The position numbers and the translations under genes are program-made. Under the pieces are notes generated by a model that saw nothing but the letters and a program-made list of their open reading frames with translations, did not search any database and was not told the DNA's origin. Positions 37,591-49,500 of a stretch of DNA of 64,000 nucleotides are shown here, one piece after another. Source of the stretch: Sipunculus nudus (lineage: Eukaryota > Annelida > Sipuncula > Golfingiida > Sipunculidae); contig CM049307.1 of the NCBI GenBank assembly GCA_026874595.1, forward strand, positions 6,471,579-6,535,578. Direction: 5' to 3'. How positions within the stretch are numbered: position 1 is the stretch's first letter; every line of letters begins with the position of its first letter.

Positions 37591-39111
37591 ACTTGGTTCA
37601 GTGATTTTTCTGATGATATACATATTTTTTTTTTAACTTTTCATTTATTTTCAAATGATTTTGTAACAACTTAAAATTAAAAAAAAAAGAACGCAATTTA
37701 AAGCATCCAATAACAGTAAGCCACTTTTAAATGGTGTGATATTAAACTACATAACAGCCAGCTTGGTACTAACTGCATTAAGTGCGGTGATTTCCAGGAC
37801 CCTGGATACCGCCGCATAAAAATCTTCAAAGTAAACTGTAGAACTAAACGCCCTTGTCGGAAAAAAAATCGTGTAAAATCAGATACGCGTTTATGAAAAG
37901 GAACATTCCAAGGAAGATAAAATACATTTTCAGCTTAATATTTATTTTTGTATGTAAAACAAGACTCACTTTTAAAACTTTGCAACCCTGGCACTTGAAA
38001 CTGTCTCAGAAACTGAAACAATGAACTGCATGACCTTTGCTCGCTGAGCCAACACGGCCCGTTTACCACTGGTTACACAGGCGGCTGCTGGCCAGCCCTG
38101 GCGGGGGAATCCCAGAGCAGACATCGTTCCCCGCGTATCACTGTTTATAAGGACAATATATTCTTCTAACCAACATTTAAAGTTGACAGACACTGTCTAA
38201 GTGGTATATGTTATATGCGCATTTGATAAGAATATCTATATTTCATAACGAATTCGACATTTTCAGACAAAATATAAGAATTTAATTGTCATGTGGAATG
38301 TCTCCAGTTTTCTCAAATCATCATCTAGGGCTCTCGCACAGCGTAGCGTAGTAAGAGGGCACGGGAGCTAGGGCTAGCTTGGTACCTGTGTGAAGTCTTG
38401 CAAGCTGAGGATCGACAACATGTCATCAAATGACAGGACATTGCGCTGACAGTGACTCCACTGACGAGTAAGAGTTAACAGTTGGCATGGAGATTAATCA
38501 GGATGAGCAGTAAATCGTGTTGACATAGACTATCACAATTGTTTTATCAGCTTCGTAGCATGGTTTATATAATGCTCAGACATCTCAACTACAGTCGTGA
38601 GAAGCGATTCTAGCTTATCAAAATTTCCATATTTTGGGCAGAAATAATCTGGCCATTAGACTTTGTGAATAAGGGGAGAGGCACATAAGCTCTACTTATG
38701 AGAGATTTTTGCCGTTGCTGCACGTATATATAATCGTACGACGCTATACACCAATAAACTGGCTTCACTACTACCATGCAAGGGCATCATTTGCAATTTG
38801 CCATTTTTTCCTCAAAAAGGCAAAATATCGGCTAAAAGTTTGAACAAAGTAAGGTAGAGAACTTTTGTATTGGCAAACTATAATGTAATCTAAACTACTC
38901 TTAATTTGCATAAGGTATATGAATAAATTTCAATATGTTCCTTTCTGTCTTCTTCGATTAATAAATTGGACCCAGTATAACCCTTGACTTCTTGATCTTG
39001 TCGGCACGGTTAGGTAAGTCGAAGGCATTTTTTAGAAGGATATCGTCTCCCTGGAGGTCCATTGTGATTAACAAAAGCGCTCGGCGAAAGCAGACATCTA
39101 GTTGTATTTGC
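37591..39111. other. Intergenic, no gene seen
   Basis: CpG-normal mixed sequence; the 73-codon minus ORF at 37972-38193 has no recognisable homology or splice support. Confidence 0.45.
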
Positions 39112-39605
39112 TTTCGCTGGCCTCTGAGACATATGCCTCTTAAACCTCTGAGACATAAACCTCATAAACCTCTGAGTCACAAGTCTGTAAACCTGTAAAA
39201 ACATAAGCCTCATAAACCTCCGAGACACAAGTCTCATAAACCTCTGAGATATGAACCTCATAAACCTCTGAGACATGAGCCTCATAAACCTCTGAGACAT
39301 GATCCTCATAAACCTCTCAGACATGAGCCTCATAAACAGCTGAGACATGAGCCTCATAAATCCCTGAGACATGAGCCTCATAAATCCCTGAGACATGATC
39401 CTCATAAACCTCGGAGACATGAATCTAATAAACCTCTGAGACATGAGCCTCATAAACCTCTCAGACATGAGCCTCATAAACCTGAGACATGAGCCGCATA
39501 AACCTCTCAGACATGAGCCTCATAAACCTCTCAGACATATGCCTCGTAAACCTCTGAGTCATGAGCCTCATAAACCTCAGAGACATAAACCTTTGAGACA
39601 ATGCC
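39112..39605. repeat. 24-bp minisatellite (~20 copies)
   Basis: The unit is CATAAACCTCTGAGACATGA GCCT with substitutions. Since 24 is a multiple of 3, ORFs stay open on both strands (8-residue period). I find no start, splice or homology evidence that it is translated. Confidence 0.93.
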
Positions 39606-41009
39606 GTTATTTTATAAAGCTCGATCCCCCCTTCATTGTCATTTGTCGTGATAAATTTCAGACCTCTCTGACATCAAATATTGCCACATGGCAGGCATAT
39701 TGACGAACCCGAAGGGGATCGCGGAGTGATGAAGACCTTCAGGTTCCTAATCTTATCTAGTTTCCTTATATTTTCAGACATTTACGTACAGTTCAGTTTC
39801 TGATGCTGGCTATTCTGTATGTCTTCCGACTGGTTTTATTTTTGGCTAATCCATCAGCTTATTCCATGGCGATAGGGTGTCCGTCCGTCTGTCGGTCCGT
39901 CCGTCCCACTGGTGTCCGTTCATCATTTTTAAAATGCTTCTCCTGTATTTCTGGATCAATTTTTATTTTGTTTGTAATATGATAGGGTTAGGTGAGGGTT
40001 ATGGAATTTTCAAGTAAAAAAATTATGCAAAGTTATGCCAACTTTTAGCACTAGAAAATGCCCTCTTTTGTTTCTTGACTGATTTCATTTCTTGACCAGT
40101 ATGCAGATACCAATTTCTGTGATGAAAAGATAAATACATGCACTGAAATGAATACTAGATGATTTTATGTCGCGGGGAGGCTTTATGAAAGTATGTTTTG
40201 TTAACGAAATGGACCCGAAATAGATTTGACATAACACATCCCATACCATTCTGTACAATTTTATTAAATAAAGTAAATATATGTTTTGAAAATACATATT
40301 GCACTGTACGTTTCTAAGATCACAAAAGTTACATAAGATAGAATTTATATCAACTTCATATCGTTAGATATGTCACAATGAGCAGCTATATTGTAAGACT
40401 GAAAGAACCTTTCTCACTTAGACACAAAACTGAATATATCAATATACAATCATCATATATAATTAACAGGAAGAAAAATATAAAAAAAAAAACAATTTTC
40501 CTTCTATACATTTAACCAATGCGACTGAAGATGCGCACCAAATATTTAAAAGAAACTGCTCTGCCAATGCATCTATTTTGGGTATGAAATGAAATTAATC
40601 GATTTAACAGAATAAGTGTCTACAAGCTTGATTTTTGTTCAAAATTGTATTGCTCCTGGAAAATGCATGAAACACTTTGGATGAGGGTGTAAGTGGCGCC
40701 CTCTTTATTTTATTTTTTTTTCTCATGACGTCACTGTTATTTACTCTCTCACTGATTTGTACGACAAGGCACAGATAGGAAGAACGAACCGAGTGACTCT
40801 TTACAAAAGAAGGCACGGGAAATGCCAGCGAGCTTGTTACCCTGTAACAGACACATGTACATAAACACGTTTATATTGTCCGTTGATTGGTTAACATGTT
40901 CTAAACAATTCATGTGCAATCACACGCCTGGTTCTAATGCAACTGACTGTCTACTGTAACAAGCATATACACAGTTTAGAGTATGCGTGAATGATTTTAC
41001 TGGTACATT
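39606..41009. other. Intergenic, no gene seen
   Basis: A fragment with GTCCGTCCGTCTGTCGGTCC at about 39888-39910 resembles the 5' region of the dispersed elements. Otherwise nothing recognised. Confidence 0.45.
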
Positions 41010-41292
41010 CCGTAAGCAGTGATTGTACACTGCGCCCGTGCTTTGCTTGCTAAAACATAGTATGCTGGGTTTCGCCACCAGGCGGGTGGCATATAGCCAT
41101 AATGATCAAAATGAGAGCAGAGTATCGCGGGGTTCAAACTTAGAATCACAATGCGATGCCCGACTCTTATTGGCCTGACGTGCTTGGCCCTGTAGCAACT
41201 GCCTGGCAACGAAACCCAGCAAGCCAGCTACAGCATGCAGTGGTTATGTGGAACGAGTTACAGAACGAACGCAGCGTACAATCACTGCGTAA
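41010..41292. repeat. ~85-bp imperfect inverted repeat
   Basis: GCAGTGATTGTACACTGCG (about 41014) and GCTGGGTTTCGCCACCAGGC (about 41074) match, in reverse complement, CGCAGCGTACAATCACTGCG (about 41270) and GCCTGGCAACGAAACCCAGC (about 41201). The spacer is about 105 bp. It could be a palindromic MITE-like element. Confidence 0.7.
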
Positions 41293-42547
41293 AGTGTGTA
41301 ACTTACATGTAGTTATAAACAAGTTTATTTGCGATCAAATGACTTATATGAATACAGTCGACCGTGTACTATTATTCATTGGCGGTTTTACACATGGTTA
41401 TGCACAAGTTAATGTGAGGTCAAATACACCTGGTGTGCGTGAGTGCAGTTAGCTGTTTACAGCGGGTCTGTGACCGCAGCGGTTTGTGAAATATATTTAC
41501 ATATTTATATTCACTAAACTCGGTTACATGCAACGATAACACCAGGCTCTGAATTAATCCACCTTATGCACATCTATACAAATAATGCAGACAAATTTGT
41601 TCTTTATCGCCTGAAAGACGGAATAATACTAAAAACGAAATAATCTGAAAATTTGTACTGGTGCTATACTTGTACATCGATTTCATAATCGTTTCAGTTA
41701 AGGACTATATTTTCTTTTCACTGAGGCCATTCGTACATATAGTTAATACTGACACTGGATTCTTTTTTAAAGATTAAATGTTCAGTTGACTGAGGGAACA
41801 TGTATAAACGTATCAAGACTATCAAAGACAAAAGCTAGATGCTGGATCAGTAATTGGCTTATTTTATGACATGTAGGCTTGTTACCAAAAAAAAGAAAAT
41901 ATTGATACCTGTTTTTTTTTATTTTATCATAATAACATATTTCGGATTGTATAAAAAGACAAAGTTTGGTTGAACAAATTTTAAAAGAAATACAATTTAT
42001 GTTAAGTCTATTTAGCTCTAGATTGTAAGAAAAAGACAAACAAGTTATTTTTTTAATTTGTCATACTGGATTGAATAAATTAATCCAAAACCATAGCAGT
42101 TATAAACAAAATGTTTTAATTATGACTTGTATTGGCGTTACATACGCTTGCTTTACTGATATAGTCGCATGTATACTTCATAACAGGCGGCATGCATTGC
42201 AAATCTGTATAAATATAGTAAAACTTAATGATAGGGTCAGAAATATCTGCAGTACAATACTGTCAAAAATTATTAACAAATAACCTTGATATCAATAATA
42301 ACATAATAAATTTTAAGATTTAAACAAGTATCACTATCATATAATGTATACTATATAAAACTATATCCATGATATGTGTATTTACACAGTCTTTCACCGG
42401 GAACTAAGACCTTCGGTTAGTTCCGGTGTGTTCCATCTCGGTCGACATATGAGCCAGCATCATAAGTTTTGTCACATCTCCGTTAATGAAGACTCTTACG
42501 GATAAAAGGAGGTAAGTTTCATTACGCTTTATCAATATTATACGATT

Positions 42548-42593
<46 letters not shown>

Positions 42594-43018
42594 CTGTCTT
42601 GTCGATTGCGATGAACCCGACCACTTAATGTCAATGGCCGATAACGGTGATAACGATATCTCTAAAATTATATAAATATTTTTTTTGACAAATAAGATCG
42701 GCTGACCATTTAATTATATACAAACATAATTTTCTCTCTCAGGTCAGCTTTGTTATTGAAATATCCGTCGTCTGTGGCACTGCTGTCATGCGAAAATACG
42801 GTGTCCTAATTTTTACCTTGTTTCGCGGCATATTTTAGATTTGAATCGTGACCTTTGACCTAACACCCTTTGTTATCATCGGGTGTCCCAGGAACGGTCT
42901 GATTAAAAGTAAAACCCTTACCGAACACTTGCGTGAAAGATTTGACTTACTGGCATACCGACATAAAAGTACCAGAAACTGCCGAATTATTGGCATGAGA
43001 ATATAGTATTGTCACGCT
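41293..43018. other. Intergenic / downstream of paladin, no gene seen
   Basis: AT-rich; holds an (AT)n microsatellite at about 42549-42590 and a shorter one at about 43083-43103. Confidence 0.5.
42549..42590. repeat. (AT)n microsatellite
   Basis: About 21 uninterrupted AT dinucleotides. Confidence 0.95.
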
Positions 43019-43024
43019 TTTATT
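43019..43024 (-). promoter_or_regulatory. Candidate poly(A) signal, paladin
   Basis: AATAAA on the minus strand about 335 bp after the paladin stop codon. Plausible distance, but the hexamer is common here. Confidence 0.35.
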
Positions 43025-43357
43025 TTTCTTTATAACGGACAATGCCTCTCTATGGTGGGTCCATGCATCAGACAAAATAGATCATATATATATATATATA
43101 TATTCTCTTTCTTCTGGCTCCTTAAGTCACACTTTCTGCACACACTTTCTGCACGCCCGTCATTAAATAATTTAAAATTCATTACCTAATAGGTGGGTGG
43201 TAATGATGAGACACATATTAGGGATACTCCGTGACATTGTACTGTTTACGTTATCTAACAGACTCTGCAACCAACGCTGGCCTTTATGCATTGATGTATT
43301 GCAAAAGCATTACGCTTTCTGGCGGTTTTGAATGGAAACGAGGCCGTCGCCCAAATC

Positions 43358-43501
43358 TCACACGAAAGCGCCTCGGAATGGTAGTTTGCTGTGATTGGTT
43401 GTCCAGCGGACCCGACGGGATCTCATTGGACACGGTTTGGTTTCGAAGTCGCTAAACGCTAGGTTATCTAAAATCTTGTACACACCAGCCTTAGCTGCCA
43501 C
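43358..43501 (-). CDS. PALD1: Paladin terminal exon p
   Basis: The acceptor is CCCTTCCAG|GTGGCA. It encodes VAAKAGVYKILDNLAFSDFE then a basic tail ending FRGAFV and TGA at 43358-43360. AAKAGVYKIL matches the family's end; the last ~25 residues are not conserved. Confidence 0.92.
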   Translation of the reverse strand: MAAKAGVYKILDNLAFSDFETKPCPMRSRRVRWTTNHSKLPFRGAFV

Positions 43502-46500
43502 CTGGAAGGGAATAAAACCAGTATTCTTGAATTATATATATATACCATCTATAAAATAATGCTTTTTAATATAGCACAACATAGACAAGACTGTACACAT
43601 CTTCCATTAAATGTATAAGACATGTCCAGTCCACACTTAAATGAAGCTTCAGTTAAAAAAATAATTAAAATAATTTTTAAATTTTAAATATTTTAAAATT
43701 AAACTATTTTAAAATTCCAAATAAAAAATAGGAATAACATTTCTTGATACTATCAAGGAATAAAAGTCTTTTGCTTACTTCAGATAAGTTTACAGAGTTT
43801 ACATTTTTCAAATGAAGAATAATGGGCAAAAATTCATTTTACTTTATGATGGGTGCTATTACCTTTTGTGGATTATACCCTAACCCAAATTTACAATTAA
43901 TGCACTTGATATACTTCACTTAATGCAATGCGAATATAAAATTAAATATAAGGTGGTTTTGTTTATTTATTACTAGTGACTTCATGAAAAACCTAACATT
44001 TGAAGGTGGCAAAAATGCATGAAACGAAGAGAAAATACTTAAATTTTTTTATATTTATTTTACGCTGTTAATGGATAACATAAGTCATCAACAAAACGTG
44101 CGAGCTTACCTCTCTCATCCATGTGCTGAAGGTTCTCTTCCACTGGTGGCGCCGCTCACAGTGCAGGTAAGTGTTGAACAAAATCAAATACAGGTAGCGC
44201 TCCAGTAGCTCCAGACTGCGCTTGCGCAGAAACTCCCGCTCTTCTTCAGTCTTTCCTTTCTTAAACTGGAAATAAGAATATGCATGTTCACATTATTGAA
44301 AATAGAAGTCTCATTCGCTGAAAAAAATATTTATTGTAGACAGCAAAAAGCATACACAGATTATCCATATAAAAAATACAGACATAAGTACAAGCTTATA
44401 TTTTAATATTTCCATCATGTATTCACTTAAAGCAAATACTGAAATTTCCCCAAATTAATAGGATCACGTGAAACACATGCATAATTAATTATTTATATTC
44501 ATTTTATAATATGATAATGCTAGGGGGTCATGGTGTCAGACTGAGTGTACGTGTGTATGTGCTTGTTTGAGGCTGGGTGCAGGTTGTTACCTTGTTATAG
44601 GTGACAAAGATGACCTCCCTATAGCTGACGTGATAATGCATGGGGGTCACGGTGTCAGTCTGTTTGTATGTGTGTATGTGCTTGTTTGGAGCGGGGTGTA
44701 GGTTTTACCTTGTTATAGGTGACAAACATGACCTCCTTGACGTGATAATGCATGGGGGTCATGGTGTCAGACTGAGTGTAAGTGTGTATGTGCTTGTTTG
44801 GGGCAGGGTGTAGGTTTTACCTTGTTATAGGTGACAAACATGACCTCCTTGACGCGATAATGCATGGGGGTCATGGTGTCAGACTGAGTGTACGTGTGTA
44901 TGTGCTTGTTTGGAGCGGGGTGTAGGTTTTACCTTGTTATAGGTGACAAACATGACCTCCTTGACGCGATAATGCATGGGGGTCATGGTGTCAGACTGAG
45001 TGTACGTGTGTATGTGCTTGTTTGGGGCAGGGTGCAGCTTGTTACCTTGTTATAGGTGACAAACATGACCTCCTTGACGCGATAATGCATGGGGGTCATG
45101 GTGTCAGACTGAGTGTACGTGTGTATGTGCTGGTTTGGAGCGGGGTGTAGGTTTTACCTTGTTATAGGTGACAAACATGACCTCCTTGATGCGATAATGC
45201 ATGGGGGTCATGGTGTCAGACTGAGTGTACGTGTGTATGTGCTTGTTTGGGGCAGGGTGCAGCTTGTTACCTTGTTATAGGTGACAAACATGACCTCCTT
45301 GACGCGATAATGCATGGGGGTCATGGTGTCAGACTGAGTGTACGTGTTTATGTGCTTGTTTGATGCTGGGTGCAGGTTGTTACCTTGTTATAGGTGACAA
45401 ACATGACCTCCTTGACGCGATAATGCATGGGGGTCATGGTGTCAGACTGAGTGTACGTGTGTATGTGCTTGTTTGGGGCAGGGTGCAGCTTGTTACCTTG
45501 TTATAGGTGACAAACATGACCTCCTTGACGCGATAATGCATGGGGGTCATGGTGTCAGACTGAGTGTACGTGTGTATGTGCTTGTTTGGGGCAGGGTGCA
45601 GCTTGTTACCTTGTTATAGGTGACAAACATGACCTCCTTGACGCGATAATGCATGGGGGTCATGGTGTCAGACTGAGTGTACGTGTGTATGTGCTTGTTT
45701 GATGCTGGGTGCAGGTTGTTACCTTGTTATAGGTGACAAACATGACCTCCTTGACGCGATAATGCATGGGGGTCATGGTGTCAGACTGAGTGTACGTGTG
45801 TATGTGCTTGTTTGGGGCAGGGTGCAGCTTGTTACCTTGTTATAGGTGACAAACATGATCTCCTTGACGTGATAATGCATGGGGGTCATGGTGTCAGACT
45901 GAGTGTACGTGTGTATGTGCTTGTTTGGGGCAGGGTGCAGCTTGTTACCTTGTTATAGGTGACAAACATGACCTCCTTGACGCGATAATGCATGGGGGTC
46001 ATGGTGTCAGACTGAGTGTATGTGTGTATGTGCTTGTTTGGGGCAGGGTGTAGCTTGTTACCTTGTTATAGGTGACAAACATGACCTCCTTGACGCGATA
46101 ATGCATGGGGGTCATGGTGTCAGACTGAGTGTACGTGTGTATGTGCTTGTTTGGGGCAGGGTGCAGCTTGTTACCTTGTTATAGGTGACAAACATGACCT
46201 CCTTGACGCGATAATGCATGGGGGTCATGGTGTCAGACTGAGTGTACGTGTGTATGTGCTTGTTTGGGGCAGGGTGCAGCTTGTTACCTTGTTATAGGTG
46301 ACAAACATGACCTCCTTGACGCGATAATGCATGGGGGTCATGGTGTCAGACTGAGTGTACGTGTGTATGTGCTTGTTTGAGACTGGGTGCAGGTTGTTAC
46401 CTTGTTATAGGTGACAAAGATGACCTCCTTGACGCGATAATGCATGGGGGTCATGGTGTCAGACTGAGTGTACGTGTGTATGTGCTTGTTTGGGGCAGGG

Positions 46501-49500
46501 TGCAGCTTGTTACCTTGTTATAGGTGACAAACATGACCTCCTTGACGCGATAATGCATGGGGGTCATGGTGTCAGACTGAGTGTACGTGTGTATGTGCTG
46601 GTTTGGAGCGGGGTGTAGGTTTTACCTTGTTATAGGTGACAAACATGACCTCCTTGATGCGATAATGCATGGGGGTCATGGTGTCAGACTGAGTGTACGT
46701 GTGTATGTGCTTGTTTGGGGCAGGGTGCAGCTTGTTACCTTGTTATAGGTGACAAACATGACCTCCTTGACGCGATAATGCATGGGGGTCATGGTGTCAG
46801 ACTGAGTGTACGTGTTTATGTGCTTGTTTGATGCTGGGTGCAGGTTGTTACCTTGTTATAGGTGACAAACATGACCTCCTTGACGCGATAATGCATGGGG
46901 GTCATGGTGTCAGACTGAGTGTACGTGTGTATGTGCTTGTTTGGGGCAGGGTGCAGCTTGTTACCTTGTTATAGGTGACAAACATGACCTCCTTGACGCG
47001 ATAATGCATGGGGGTCATGGTGTCAGACTGAGTGTACGTGTGTATGTGCTTGTTTGGGGCAGGGTGCAGCTTGTTACCTTGTTATAGGTGACAAACATGA
47101 CCTCCTTGACGCGATAATGCATGGGGGTCATGGTGTCAGACTGAGTGTACGTGTGTATGTGCTTGTTTGATGCTGGGTGCAGGTTGTTACCTTGTTATAG
47201 GTGACAAACATGACCTCCTTGACGCGATAATGCATGGGGGTCATGGTGTCAGACTGAGTGTACGTGTGTATGTGCTTGTTTGGGGCAGGGTGCAGCTTGT
47301 TACCTTGTTATAGGTGACAAACATGATCTCCTTGACGTGATAATGCATGGGGGTCATGGTGTCAGACTGAGTGTACGTGTGTATGTGCTTGTTTGGGGCA
47401 GGGTGCAGCTTGTTACCTTGTTATAGGTGACAAACATGACCTCCTTGACGCGATAATGCATGGGGGTCATGGTGTCAGACTGAGTGTATGTGTGTATGTG
47501 CTTGTTTGGGGCAGGGTGTAGCTTGTTACCTTGTTATAGGTGACAAACATGACCTCCTTGACGCGATAATGCATGGGGGTCATGGTGTCAGACTGAGTGT
47601 ACGTGTGTATGTGCTTGTTTGGGGCAGGGTGCAGCTTGTTACCTTGTTATAGGTGACAAACATGACCTCCTTGACGCGATAATGCATGGGGGTCATGGTG
47701 TCAGACTGAGTGTACGTGTGTATGTGCTTGTTTGGGGCAGGGTGCAGCTTGTTACCTTGTTATAGGTGACAAACATGACCTCCTTGACGCGATAATGCAT
47801 GGGGGTCATGGTGTCAGACTGAGTGTACGTGTGTATGTGCTTGTTTGAGACTGGGTGCAGGTTGTTACCTTGTTATAGGTGACAAAGATGACCTCCCTAT
47901 AGCTGACGTGATAATGCATGGGGGTCATGGTGTCAGTCTGTTTGTATGTGTGTATGTGCTGGTTTGGAGCGGGGTGTAGGTTTTACCTTGTTATAGGTGA
48001 CAAACATGACCTCCTTGACGCGATAATGCATGGGGGTCATGGTGTCAGACTGAGTGTACGTGTGTATGTGCTTGTTTGGGGCAGGGTGCAGCTTGTTACC
48101 TTGTTATAGGTGACAAACATGACCTCCTTGACGCGATAATGCATGGGGGTCATGGTGTCAGACTGAGTGTACGTGTGTATGTGCTTGTTTGGGGCAGGGT
48201 GCAGCTTGTTACCTTGTTATAGGTGACAAACATGACCTCCTTGACGCGATATTGCATTGGGGTTATGGTGTCAGAGTGAGTGTACGTGTGTATGTGCTTG
48301 TTTGGGGCAGGGTGCAGCTTGTTACCTTGTTATAGGTGACAAACATGACCTCCTTGACGCGATAATGCATGGGGGTCATGGTGTCAGACTGAGTGTACGT
48401 GTGTATGTGCTTGTTTGCGACAGGGTGCAGCTTGTTACCTTGTTATAGGTGACAAACATGACCTCCTTGACGCGATAATGCATGGGGGTCATGGTGTCAG
48501 AGTGAGTGTACGTGTGTATGTGCTTGTTTGCGGCAGGGTGCAGCTTGTTACCTTGTTATAGGTGACAAACATGACCTCCTTGACCCGATAATGCATGGGG
48601 GTCATGGTGTCAGACTGAGTGTACGTGTGTATGTGCATGTTTGGGGCAGGGTGCAGCTTGTTACCTTGTTATAGGTGACAAATATGACCTCCCTGACGTG
48701 ATTATGCATGGGATCATGGTGTCCGACTGAGTGTATGTGTGTTTGCTTGTTATAGGTTGCAAAGATGACCTCCCTAGCTGGCGTAATAATGCATGGGGGT
48801 CATGGTGTCAGACTGAGTGTATGTGTGTATGTGCTTGTTTGGAGCGGGGTGCAGGTTGTTACCTTGTTATAGGTGACAAAGATGACCTCCCTGACGTTAT
48901 AATGCATGGGGGTCATGGTGTCAGACTGAGTGTATGTGCTTGTTTGGGGCGGGGCGCAGCTTGTAACCTTGTTATAGGTGACAAAGATGACCTCCCTAGC
49001 GGACGTGATAATGCATGGGGATCATGGTGTCAGACTGAGTGTACGTGTGTGTGTGCTTGTTTAGGGCTGGGTGTAAGTTGTTACCTTGTCATAAATGACA
49101 AATATGACCTCCCTGACGTGATAATGGATGGGGGTCATGGTGTCAGACTGAGTGTATGTGTGTGTGTGCTTGCTTGGGGCAGGGTGCAGCTTGTTACCTT
49201 GTTATAGGTGACAAATATGACCTCCCTGACGTGATTATGCATGGGATCATGGTGTCAGACTGAGTGTATGTGTGTTTGCTTGTTTGGAGCGGGGTGCAGC
49301 TTGTTACCTTGTTATAGGTGACAAAGATGACCTCCCTAGATGACGTGATAATGCATGGGGATCATGGTGTCAGACTGAGTGTATGTGTGTATGTGCTTGT
49401 TTGGGGCTTGGTGCAGCTTGTTACCTTGTTATTAGTGACAAAGATGACCTCCCTAGATGACGTGATAATGTATGGGGATCATGATGTCAGACTGAGTGTA

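Noticed and set aside
41156-41452. 98-codon ORF in a GC-richer patch
   Set aside because: It runs through an inverted repeat and has no homology or splice context.
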